From the NCBI GenBank assembly GCA_025463765.1, contig JAODBC010000052.1, positions 1-62,661 on the forward strand: a stretch of DNA of 62,661 nucleotides. Direction: 5' to 3'. Positions 23,799-31,588 of the stretch are shown piece after piece (position 1 is the first letter of the stretch; each line of letters starts with the position of its first letter). Under the pieces are notes generated by a model. The model had not been told where the DNA came from, did no database searches, and saw nothing but the letters and a program-made list of their open reading frames with translations. The position numbers were made by a program, and so were the translations under genes. Source of the DNA: Subtercola sp. (GTDB lineage: Bacteria > Actinomycetota > Actinomycetes > Actinomycetales > Microbacteriaceae).

Positions 23799-24532
23799 AC
23801 TTCATTCTTCAGGGCATCGCGTGGATCTTCGATCCGGTGCGATGGAGCGGCCCGGGCGACATGCAGAGCCGCATTCTCGAGCAGTTGGCGTACACGTTCG
23901 GGGCGGTTGCCATCGCCTCGGTCATCGCGATTCCGCTCGGTCTGCTCATCGGGCACACCGGCAAGGGGCGAGATGTCGCCGTGTCACTTTCGGGGGGTCT
24001 TCGAGCGCTGCCGAGCCTCGGCCTGCTCATCATCTTCGCGCTGTTCATCGGCATCGGCTTCAAAGCGCCGCTGCTGGCGTTCGTGATCCTCGCTATTCCG
24101 CCCGTTCTCTCGGGCGCATACGCGGGCATCGAAGCGGTCGACCGGCGAACGATCGACGCGGCCCGCGCCATGGGCATGACCGAATGGCAGGTGCTGACGA
24201 AGGTCGAGGTGCCACTCGGGGCGCCGCTCATCGTCGCGGGCATCCGTTCGGGCATTCTGCAGGTGGTGGCGACGGCGACGCTGGCATATTTCGCCAGCGG
24301 TGGTGCCCTCGGGGTGTTCATCAACGACGGGCTCGTCACCCGCGATTACATCGAGCTGCTCGGCGCGTCGATCGTGGTCACCGCGCTCGCGCTCATTCTG
24401 GAGGGCATATTCGCTCTCCTCCAGAGGTTGATCGTGCCACGCGGTGTCACCGCGGGGCAGGTTACAGACGTTCGATCGAGGCCAGTCAGGTCGCGGTCGG
24501 CGGTGGGATCCCCCATCCAAGAAGGAGAATAA
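23795..24532 (+). CDS. Osmoprotectant ABC transporter permease (OpuCD-like)
   Basis: 245 aa. Second permease of the importer: YTFGAVAIASVIAIPLGLLIGHTG, ALPSLGLLIIFALFIGIGF, then the coupling loop AGIEAVDRRTIDAARAMGMTEWQVLTKVEVPLGAPLIVAGIRSG and LAYFASGGALGVFINDGL. The pair of permeases plus one ATPase and one binding protein matches the OpuC/ProWVX layout for glycine betaine, choline or carnitine. ATG 23795 overlaps the previous stop. Confidence 0.93.
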   Translation: MNFILQGIAWIFDPVRWSGPGDMQSRILEQLAYTFGAVAIASVIAIPLGLLIGHTGKGRDVAVSLSGGLRALPSLGLLIIFALFIGIGFKAPLLAFVILAIPPVLSGAYAGIEAVDRRTIDAARAMGMTEWQVLTKVEVPLGAPLIVAGIRSGILQVVATATLAYFASGGALGVFINDGLVTRDYIELLGASIVVTALALILEGIFALLQRLIVPRGVTAGQVTDVRSRPVRSRSAVGSPIQEGE

Positions 24533-24534
24533 CA

Positions 24535-25473
24535 ATGTTCACAGCAGGGAAGAAAGGCCGGATCGCCGTCATCGGCGCTCTCGCGGTCAGTGCCGCCATG
24601 GCACTGGCAGGGTGTTCGTCGAGTAGCAGCACGCCCCTGGGTGGCGGCTCGAGCGCCTCGGGCAGCGCGGCCGCAGGCACCATCGTCATCGGTTCGCAGG
24701 CGTACTACTCCAACGAGATCATCGCCGAGATCTACGCTCAGGCTCTCGAGGCAAACGGCCAGACCGTGACGCGCCAGTTCAACATCGGACAGCGCGACGC
24801 GTACATGCCCTCCGTCGAAGACGGCACTATCACGCTTTTCCCCGAGTACACGGGCAACCTGCTGCAGTACCTCGACCCGAAGGCGACGGCGACCACCTCG
24901 ACCGATGTCTACGCCGCGCTGCAGAAGGCTGTTCCGGCCGATCTCGAGGTGCTCGACCAGGCTCCAGCCGCCGACCAAGACGCTTACGTCGTCACGAAGG
25001 CTCTGGCCGACCAGTACGGTTTGAAGACCATCGCCGATCTGTCGAAGGTTCCGAACGCGACCATGGGCGCGAACCAGGAGTTCGCGACCAGGCCCTACGG
25101 CCCTCCCGGAGCGCTGAGCACCTATGGCGTGACGCTCGCCTTCACGCCCATCGGCGACTCTGGCGGCCCGTTGACCGTGAAGGCGCTGACCGATAACACG
25201 GTGCAGGTCGCCGACATCTACACCTCGTCGTCGGCCATCACGACCGACAACCTCGTGGTGCTGGGTGACCCGAAGGGGCTCATTCTCGCCTCGAACGTGG
25301 TGCCGATCATCAACAAGTCGGCTGCGACGCCCGAAGTCACCTCGGTGATCAACAAGGTGGATGCCGCGCTCACCTCATCCGAGCTCGCAGCCCTGAACGA
25401 TCAGAGCACCGTCGACCAGAAGTCCTCGGCCGACATCGCGAAGGCATGGCTGGCCAAAGAGAAGCTGTTCTGA
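24535..25473 (+). CDS. Osmoprotectant ABC transporter substrate-binding lipoprotein
   Basis: 312 aa. ATG 24535 follows GAAGGAG. The signal peptide ends in the lipobox LAGC (Cys ~27), with a Ser/Gly-rich tether. The mature part is OpuAC/ProX-like: TIVIGSQAYYSNEIIAEIYAQALE, RDAYMPSVEDGTITLFPEYTGNLLQYL and IYTSSSAITTDNLVVLGDPKGLI. Aromatic residues in PEYTG and YTSS positions usually form the cage for quaternary amines. It is the last gene of the operon; a repeat-bearing palindrome and a terminator follow. Confidence 0.93.
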   Translation: MFTAGKKGRIAVIGALAVSAAMALAGCSSSSSTPLGGGSSASGSAAAGTIVIGSQAYYSNEIIAEIYAQALEANGQTVTRQFNIGQRDAYMPSVEDGTITLFPEYTGNLLQYLDPKATATTSTDVYAALQKAVPADLEVLDQAPAADQDAYVVTKALADQYGLKTIADLSKVPNATMGANQEFATRPYGPPGALSTYGVTLAFTPIGDSGGPLTVKALTDNTVQVADIYTSSSAITTDNLVVLGDPKGLILASNVVPIINKSAATPEVTSVINKVDAALTSSELAALNDQSTVDQKSSADIAKAWLAKEKLF

Positions 25474-25496
25474 GTTGATTGAGGCGGCGCCGCATC

Positions 25497-25533
25497 TGCG
25501 CCGCCGCCTCTGCGCCGCCGCCTCTGCGGCGCA
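25497..25533. repeat. REP-like palindrome, copy 3, with a tandem half-unit
   Basis: TGCGCCGCCGCCTC occurs at 25497-25510 and again at 25511-25524, where it completes the hairpin TGCGCCGC / GCGGCGCA (25511-25533) with the same CGCCTCT loop as copies 1 and 2. It sits 24 bases after the binding-protein stop. Confidence 0.8.
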
Positions 25534-25576
25534 TGCTGGCAGAACTGATGGCGCAGAGCTGATTGCGCCGGAATTG

Positions 25577-25609
25577 TCGGGTCGTCTCCTTCGGGGGCGG
25601 CCCGATTTT
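25577..25609 (+). terminator. Terminator of the osmoprotectant importer operon
   Basis: TCGGGTCGTCTCC pairs with GGGGGCGGCCCGA (one or two wobble pairs) around a short loop, followed by TTTT at 25606-25609. It lies after the last gene of the operon and before the convergent M56 peptidase. Confidence 0.75.
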
Positions 25610-25630
25610 CGTGTTGTGAGCGATTCGGTC

Positions 25631-26671
25631 TCAGGAGGAGAGCAGCAGAACCGTGGGAATGGCGAGCAGAACAACTGCGGCGCTGAGGATGATCGTGCGG
25701 GTCGCCAGCGGCAGCTGGGGCTCGGGGTTCAGCAGTCGGCGCACCCGGGTCGAGACCGGGTCGAGCTGTGCGTCGTCGCGTGCCGAGCCGGGCATCCCAC
25801 CGCCCGAACCGCCCGTGCCGCGCCCCCGCTCGGCCAGCGCCACGGCGGCGACGGAGCCGTTGCTGCGCCGAACGATGGCCTCGGTCTCGGCCGAGCCGAC
25901 CAGCGAGATGGCTTCGGCCAGGGTGAGGTCGTCGGTGCTGCGGCGGCTTTGGTCGTCGGCCAGAATCTCGACCAGCAGTGAGACGGCGACCTGCGCGCGG
26001 GTCGCGATGGGAAACCAGGGCAGGGCACTGCGCCAGGACTCGAAGGCCACAAGCACGATGTGGTGCTGTTGGTGCAGGTGCCCTCGTTCATGGGCGATGA
26101 CGGCTTCGAGCTGTTGGGTGCTCAGCAGGCTGACGAGGCCCTCAGAGAGCACGGTGACGGTGCGTGCGCCGGGCAGGCAGTAGGCGACGGGCGCGGGGGA
26201 GTCGATGATGTGCGTTCCCGGCCGGCCGAGCAGCGGGGTGCTCAGCAGCTCGACGAGCGCGCGGTGGCGGCGGCGCTGACGCTCCGTGCGGGTGGTCGTC
26301 ACGATGAGGTTGAGCACGAGGTGGGCCGCCAGCAGCAGCGCACTGCTCAGGGCGAAGATCTGTATCAGCCCGGCATCGGGAGGCAGCGGGCCGCCGAACA
26401 CCAGCGGCGGCAACTCGAGTAGCCCGCGAATGAGGCTCGAGCTGAACGGTGCGAGGCCGAACGTCACGAGGGAGCCGATCATCGACAAGCCACCGGCGAG
26501 CGCAATGGCCGACCACACCACAAGTGCCACACCCGGGGAGCGGCTGGGCCAGTGAGCCTTCGCTAGCGCCACCGGAATAGGCCACGCCAGCAGCACCGCG
26601 AGCACCGCGAGGCACACCGATGCGACCAGCATCGAGTTCATCGGTGGCGGGGCCGTCATCGTGGAAAGCAC
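25631..26671 (-). CDS. M56 family (BlaR1-type) membrane metallopeptidase
   Basis: 346 aa with four to five membrane helices. The cytoplasmic peptidase motif is AVIAHERGHLHQQHH (HExxH near residue 195), with a downstream LLVEILADDQSRR Glu as likely third zinc ligand. There is no C-terminal penicillin-sensor domain, so it is the short actinobacterial form. The partner BlaI-type repressor gene lies 40 bp upstream; such peptidases are thought to cleave or trigger loss of the repressor. The start could be GTG 26671 or ATG 26659. The same small regulon may control cydABDC across the divergent operators. Confidence 0.9.
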   Translation of the reverse strand: MLSTMTAPPPMNSMLVASVCLAVLAVLLAWPIPVALAKAHWPSRSPGVALVVWSAIALAGGLSMIGSLVTFGLAPFSSSLIRGLLELPPLVFGGPLPPDAGLIQIFALSSALLLAAHLVLNLIVTTTRTERQRRRHRALVELLSTPLLGRPGTHIIDSPAPVAYCLPGARTVTVLSEGLVSLLSTQQLEAVIAHERGHLHQQHHIVLVAFESWRSALPWFPIATRAQVAVSLLVEILADDQSRRSTDDLTLAEAISLVGSAETEAIVRRSNGSVAAVALAERGRGTGGSGGGMPGSARDDAQLDPVSTRVRRLLNPEPQLPLATRTIILSAAVVLLAIPTVLLLSS

Positions 26672-26711
26672 GCGCCCAGCGTACCCGTGGTCGGCTGGTA
26701 ACGCGGTGGGA

Positions 26712-27104
26712 TCAGTCGCTCTGCTCGGCCGGGGTTTGGCGGGCGCGCTGGTCGAGCAGCTGGCGCAGCGTCTCAGCCTCTTGCGGGGTGACCGTGCCGA
26801 CGAAGTGGGCCAGGGCCGCGGCGCGGTCGGGCTCGGCGCCGAGCGCCTGCTGCAGCAGCTCGGAGGTATGGTCGGCGCGGGTCGTCACGGCGTAGTAGAC
26901 GTGCGGCCGAACCTTGCGGTCGCGGTCGACGAAGCCCTTGCGTTCGAGCCGAGACAGTACCGTCAGCATGGTTGTGAGAGCGAGTTCATTGCCCGCGCTG
27001 GTCTTGTGAGCAAGTTCGTCGCGAAGCTCGGCCGCAGAGACCGGCTCGTCGTTCGACCAGAGCCGCTCCATGATGGAGCGTTCGAGTTCACCCAGGGTTG
27101 CCAT
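26712..27104 (-). CDS. blaI: BlaI/MecI/CopY-family repressor
   Basis: 130 aa. Winged helix with LGELERSIMERLWSNDEPVSAAELRDEL, the recognition region LALTTMLTVLSRLERKGFVDRDRKVRPHVYYAV and a C-terminal dimerisation helix. No Cys-rich copper motif, so it is BlaI-like and not CopY-like. It starts at ATG 27104, only 31 bp from the first of three TTCTAC-N5-GTAGAA sites shared with the divergent cydA promoter. I infer that it represses itself, the M56 peptidase gene and cydABDC. Confidence 0.93.
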   Translation of the reverse strand: MATLGELERSIMERLWSNDEPVSAAELRDELAHKTSAGNELALTTMLTVLSRLERKGFVDRDRKVRPHVYYAVTTRADHTSELLQQALGAEPDRAAALAHFVGTVTPQEAETLRQLLDQRARQTPAEQSD

Positions 27105-27134
27105 TGCTTTAGATTACCGCCTTTTTCGAGATAG

Positions 27135-27198
27135 TTCTACATGCCGTAGAAAAGTGTTCTACACTCGGTAGAAGAACGAACTTCTACACAATGTAGAA
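27135..27198. promoter_or_regulatory. Three BlaI-type operators between blaI and cydA
   Basis: The 17-bp site TTCTAC-N5-GTAGAA occurs three times: 27135-27151 (N5 ATGCC), 27157-27173 (ACTCG) and 27182-27198 (ACAAT). Arms are identical and perfect in each. Centre spacing is 22 and 25 bp, about two helical turns. The arms resemble known BlaI operators (TACA/TGTA dyads). They lie between blaI (-) and cydA (+), so one repressor can control both directions. Confidence 0.9.
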
Positions 27199-27270
27199 CT
27201 ACCGGATGCACCCGGGAAATCGCACAATAGTAGCTCAGAATCTCCTGAGCAGTTGACACGCGGAGGCGCT

Positions 27271-28680
27271 GTGAACGACTGGCTAGACCCCCTGCTGTTG
27301 TCTCGCTGGCAATTCGGCCTGACAACCATCTATCACTTTCTCTTCGTGCCCCTCACGATCGGTCTGGCCGTCACGGTCGCCATCTTTCAGACGGCCTGGG
27401 TGCGCACGAATAAAGCAAAGTATCTGCAACTCACGAAGTTCTTCGGCAAGATTTTTCTGATCAACTTCGCCATGGGCGTCGTCACCGGAATCGTGCAGGA
27501 GTTTCAGTTCGGCATGAACTGGTCGGACTACTCGCGCTTCGTCGGAGACGTGTTCGGCGCACCGCTCGCGCTCGAGGGCCTGCTGGCCTTCTTCTTGGAG
27601 GCCACGTTCATCGGCCTGTGGATCTTCGGCTGGGATCGCCTGCCGAAAAAGCTGCATCTCGCCACGATCTGGGTGACCGCGGTCGCGAGCATCCTCTCGG
27701 CGTACTTCATCATCGCCGCGAACGCGTTCATGCAGAACCCCGTCGGCTACGAGATCAACCAGGCCAAGGGCCGTGCCGAGCTCACCGACATCTGGGCGTT
27801 GCTGACGAACAAGGTCGCACTGGCTGCTTTTCCGCACACCATCTTCGCGTGCTTCATGGTGTCCGCTGCGCTCATCATCTGCGCCGCGGCCTGGCATCTG
27901 AAGAGAGAGCAGCATGTCGACACCATGCGCCCGGCGCTGAAGTTCGGGTTCTGGATGATGATCATTGCGGGCATCCTGACCATCGTGTCGGGCGACCAGC
28001 TCGGTCTTGCCATGGTGCAGACCCAGCCCATGAAAATGGCGGCGGCTGAAGCCCTTTACAACACCGCAACCGGGGCGAATGCGTCGTTCTCGCTCTTCAC
28101 CCTCGGTACGCCCGACGGGGTGAGCGAACTGTTCTCGATTCGCATTCCCTATCTGCTGTCGTTCTTATCGACGCATACGCTCGACGGAACGGTCGAAGGC
28201 ATCAACGACCTGCAGGCCCAGTACACGCAGTTGTACGGCGCGGGTGACTACACACCGATCATCTGGGTGACGTATTGGGCGTTCCGCTACATGATTCTGT
28301 TCGGTGTCGTGTCGATCGCCATCTCAGTGGCCGGTCTGTTCTTCACCCGCAAGGGCCGTGAGCCCAAGCGCTGGATGTGGACCGTGGCCATCTGGGCCGT
28401 GTCGCTTCCGCTCGCCGCCATGATCGTGGGCTGGATCTTCACCGAAATGGGCCGGCAGCCCTGGATCGTGTTCAGCCTGCTGAAGACCAGCGACGCCGTC
28501 TCGCCGAACACCACCGGGCTCGACGTACTGATCTCGCTCGTCGCTTTCACGCTGATCTACGGCGCTCTGGCGGTGGTCGAGTTCAAACTCATCAAGAAGG
28601 CCATTCAGATGGGCCCGGAAGAACCGGAGAAACCCGACGAACTGACCGGCGAGATCAAGCATGAAGCGACGGTGTACTGA
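27271..28680 (+). CDS. cydA: Cytochrome bd ubiquinol/menaquinol oxidase subunit I
   Basis: 469 aa integral membrane subunit holding hemes b558, b595 and d; it reduces O2 with quinol at low oxygen. It starts MNDWLDPLLLSRWQFGLTTIYHFLFVP, where the early His ligates heme. Also seen: GVVTGIVQEFQFGMNW, QTQPMKMAAAEALYNT and GWIFTEMGRQPWIV. The Q-loop is of the short type. GTG 27271 follows GGAGG; the frame is open to 27253. First gene of cydABDC, directly downstream of three BlaI operators. A CTCAG/CTGAG dyad lies at about 27233-27248. Confidence 0.96.
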   Translation: MNDWLDPLLLSRWQFGLTTIYHFLFVPLTIGLAVTVAIFQTAWVRTNKAKYLQLTKFFGKIFLINFAMGVVTGIVQEFQFGMNWSDYSRFVGDVFGAPLALEGLLAFFLEATFIGLWIFGWDRLPKKLHLATIWVTAVASILSAYFIIAANAFMQNPVGYEINQAKGRAELTDIWALLTNKVALAAFPHTIFACFMVSAALIICAAAWHLKREQHVDTMRPALKFGFWMMIIAGILTIVSGDQLGLAMVQTQPMKMAAAEALYNTATGANASFSLFTLGTPDGVSELFSIRIPYLLSFLSTHTLDGTVEGINDLQAQYTQLYGAGDYTPIIWVTYWAFRYMILFGVVSIAISVAGLFFTRKGREPKRWMWTVAIWAVSLPLAAMIVGWIFTEMGRQPWIVFSLLKTSDAVSPNTTGLDVLISLVAFTLIYGALAVVEFKLIKKAIQMGPEEPEKPDELTGEIKHEATVY

Positions 28681-28682
28681 TC

Positions 28683-29729
28683 ATGGATCTGCCTACCATC
28701 TGGTTCTTCGTTCTCGGCTTCTTCTTCGTCGGCTATTTCGTGCTCGACGGGTTCGACTTCGGCGTCGGCATGACGTTGCCCTTCTTGGGCAGAGACGACA
28801 CCGATCGCCGCGTGCTGATCAATACCATCGGCCCGATCTGGGACCTCAACGAGACCTGGGTCATCGTTGCCGGGGCAGCGATGTTCGCCGCCTTCCCCGA
28901 GTGGTACGCCACCTTGTTCAGCGGCTTCTACCTGGTGATGCTGGCGATTCTGCTGGCGCTCATTCTGCGCGGGGTGTCGTTCGAATACCGGCACCAACGC
29001 CCCGAGGCGGCCTGGAAGCGCCGCTTCGACCGGATGATCGTGATCGGCTCGGCCGTGCCCGCCTTCTTGTGGGGTGTCGTGTTCGCCAACGTCGTGCGGG
29101 GGGTTCCGCTCGACGCGGGTTACAACTTCACGGGCAGCGTGTTCGACCTCTTCAACCTCTACGCGGTCGTCGGCGGCCTCACGCTGCTGCTGCTCTTCTT
29201 CACCCACGGCGTGATCTTCGTGTCGCTGAAGACCGAGGGCGACATCCGTGAGCATGCACGAGCGCTCGCCGTGAAGTCGGGGCTGGTGACGATCGTGGTA
29301 GCCGCCGGCTTCTTGGTGTGGACCACCGTGTCGTACGGCACTGTGTGGTCGGGCATCCTGTCGGCCGTGGCCGCCGTGGCACTGATCGGGGCCTACCTCG
29401 CGAACCTCCGCGGCGCAGAACGCTGGTCGTTCGCCCTGATGGCGGTGACCATCGCGGTGGCCGTGCTGAGCCTGTTCGTATCGCTTATGCCCGACGTGAT
29501 GCCCGCCACGAACGACCCGGCGAACAGCCTGACCATTGCCAACGCCTCGTCATCGTCGTACACGCTCACCATCATGAGCTGGGTGGCGTTGATCTTCGTG
29601 CCGCTGATTCTGCTCTATCAAGGGTTCACGTACTGGGTGTTCCGCAAGCGGTTGAGCCGGTCGACGATCACGGGCGAAGGCACCGACGATGCCGGCGCCG
29701 GGGCGGGCAAAGTGGTGGCGGGCGCCTGA
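28683..29729 (+). CDS. cydB: Cytochrome bd oxidase subunit II
   Basis: 348 aa with eight or nine membrane helices. MDLPTIWFFVLGFFFVGYFVLDGFDFGVGM is the standard CydB N-terminus, followed by INTIGPIWDLNETWVI and EYRHQRPEAAWKRRFD. The last ~20 residues form a Gly/Ala-rich tail. It pairs with CydA to form the oxidase. Two bases separate it from cydA, and its stop overlaps the ATG of cydD (TGATG). Confidence 0.96.
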   Translation: MDLPTIWFFVLGFFFVGYFVLDGFDFGVGMTLPFLGRDDTDRRVLINTIGPIWDLNETWVIVAGAAMFAAFPEWYATLFSGFYLVMLAILLALILRGVSFEYRHQRPEAAWKRRFDRMIVIGSAVPAFLWGVVFANVVRGVPLDAGYNFTGSVFDLFNLYAVVGGLTLLLLFFTHGVIFVSLKTEGDIREHARALAVKSGLVTIVVAAGFLVWTTVSYGTVWSGILSAVAAVALIGAYLANLRGAERWSFALMAVTIAVAVLSLFVSLMPDVMPATNDPANSLTIANASSSSYTLTIMSWVALIFVPLILLYQGFTYWVFRKRLSRSTITGEGTDDAGAGAGKVVAGA

Positions 29730-31588
29730 TGAAACCCGTCGACAAGCGCCTGCTTCACTATGCCTCTGCCGCCCGTTCGTTCTTCGGGCTGGGTGCGGTA
29801 CTCGGGCTCGCGCAGGTGGCCTGCATCGTCGCTTTTGCGTGGCTGGTGAGCTCGATCGTGGTCGATGCGATCGGGGGCGCGCCGCTTTCGGCGCTGGGTC
29901 TACGGCTCGCGGGGCTGGCTCTCGTGGTGCTGGTGCGCTCAGGGCTCGTCTGGCTGATGGAGTACAACTCGGCGCGCGGAGCCACCGTGGTGAAGAGTCA
30001 GCTGCGGCGCGAGGTGCTGACGGCTTTGCCCCGGCTCGGGCCGTCGTGGCTGTCGACGCGCAACAGCGTCGCGGTGTCGACCGTGGCGACCAGCGGGCTG
30101 GATGCCCTCGACACCTATTTCTCGAAGTACCTTCCCCAGCTCATCCTGACGGCGTTGGTCACGCCGATTCTCGTCGCGGTGCTGTTCGCCTCGGATTGGC
30201 CCAGCGGGCTGACCGTACTGCTCACTCTGCCCGTGATTCCCGTCTTCATGGTGCTCATCGGCTGGGCGACGCAGAAGGCGCAGGCGCAGCAGTGGAAGCA
30301 GCTCGGCCGGCTGTCGAGCGGATTTCTCGACGTGGTCGAGGGCCTGTCGACGCTGAAGGTGTTCGGGCGCGAAAAGAGGCAGGCCGAGCGCATCCGTTCG
30401 GTGACCGAGGAGTACCGGGTCACCACGATGAAGGTGCTGCGCATGTCGTTCGTGAGCGGGTTCGCGCTCGAATTGGCGGCGAGCCTCGCCGTGGCGCTGG
30501 TGGCGGTATCGATCGGTCTGCGGCTGGCCGACGGCTCGCTCGGGCTCGGTGTCGGGCTCTTCGTGCTCATGCTGGCGCCCGAGGTGTTTCTGCCGCTGCG
30601 GCAGGTGGGGGCGCAGTTTCACGCGGCGGCCGATGGCGTGGCGGCGACCGGCGACGTGTTCGAGATTCTCGATGCGGCGGCGGGGGTGCCGGCGGTGGTG
30701 GGCGCGGCGGGCGCGGCGGCGGATGCCCGGGGTGGTGATGCCCCGGTCAGGATGGATGCCCGTGGGGGTGCCTCCGCGGTCGGTGTGGATGCTCGTGATG
30801 AGGCCGTCCGCGACGGCTGCATCCGCGGCTTGCTCGTCGACCGACTGAGTGTGCAGTATGGCGACGATCGTGTGGTGCGGGAGTTCTCGGCAGAATTCGC
30901 GCGCGGCACACTCTCGGTCATCGCCGGGCCGAGCGGTGCGGGAAAGTCGAGCGTGCTTGCGGCGATGCTGGGGTTCGTGGAGTTCAGCGGACGCATCGAG
31001 TTGGTCGGCTCCGGGCATCCGGTGGCGCTGTCACGCGATGACGTCGCGTGGGCCGGGCAGCGACCTGGCCTGCTGGCCGGAACGATCGCGGCCAACGTGA
31101 CGCTGGGCTCACCTGCGCCCGACGCAGCGAACGCCGCCGCGTACGTCGCACCGCACGTCGCCGAGGCGCTTCGGCGGGCGGGAGCAGCTGAACTCGATGC
31201 TGCGACCGTTCTCGGGGTGAACGGCGCGGGGCTCTCGGGCGGCCAGGCGCAGCGCGTCGCGGTGGCACGGGCACTGTACCGGGCGGGGGAGCGCAGCACT
31301 CCGGTACTGCTGCTCGACGAACCGAGTTCTGCGCTCGACGCCGGTTCGGAGGCCGCTCTCATCTGCGGACTGCGCGAGGTTGCGGCGGGCGGTGTCATCG
31401 TGATCGTGGTGTCGCACCGCCGGGCACTCCAGCAAGCGGCCGACCAGCTCGTCGTGATGTCGCCGGTGGCCCCGCGCGCATCCACCCCACTGCTCGGCGA
31501 CTGCAAAACCGACGTCTTCGCCGCCACCGTGGCCAGTGCATCCGCCGTCGCGAACGCGCCGGCCCGCGCGGCAGCTGAGGTGCGCTGA
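29729..31588 (+). CDS. cydD: Thiol reductant ABC exporter subunit CydD
   Basis: 619 aa ABC half-transporter. Six membrane helices in the first ~310 residues, then the ATPase: Walker A GPSGAGKSSV, signature [15 protein letters not shown], Walker B LLLDEPSSALD and H-loop VVSHRRAL. CydDC exports glutathione or cysteine-like thiols or heme-related cargo and is needed for cytochrome bd assembly; in actinobacteria the cargo is not settled. A ~55-residue Ala/Gly/Asp-rich linker (VDARD, MDARG repeats with GGATGCCCG motifs) lies between membrane and ATPase parts. ATG 29729 overlaps the cydB stop. Confidence 0.94.
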   Translation: MKPVDKRLLHYASAARSFFGLGAVLGLAQVACIVAFAWLVSSIVVDAIGGAPLSALGLRLAGLALVVLVRSGLVWLMEYNSARGATVVKSQLRREVLTALPRLGPSWLSTRNSVAVSTVATSGLDALDTYFSKYLPQLILTALVTPILVAVLFASDWPSGLTVLLTLPVIPVFMVLIGWATQKAQAQQWKQLGRLSSGFLDVVEGLSTLKVFGREKRQAERIRSVTEEYRVTTMKVLRMSFVSGFALELAASLAVALVAVSIGLRLADGSLGLGVGLFVLMLAPEVFLPLRQVGAQFHAAADGVAATGDVFEILDAAAGVPAVVGAAGAAADARGGDAPVRMDARGGASAVGVDARDEAVRDGCIRGLLVDRLSVQYGDDRVVREFSAEFARGTLSVIAGPSGAGKSSVLAAMLGFVEFSGRIELVGSGHPVALSRDDVAWAGQRPGLLAGTIAANVTLGSPAPDAANAAAYVAPHVAEALRRAGAAELDAATVLGVNGAGLSGGQAQRVAVARALYRAGERSTPVLLLDEPSSALDAGSEAALICGLREVAAGGVIVIVVSHRRALQQAADQLVVMSPVAPRASTPLLGDCKTDVFAATVASASAVANAPARAAAEVR

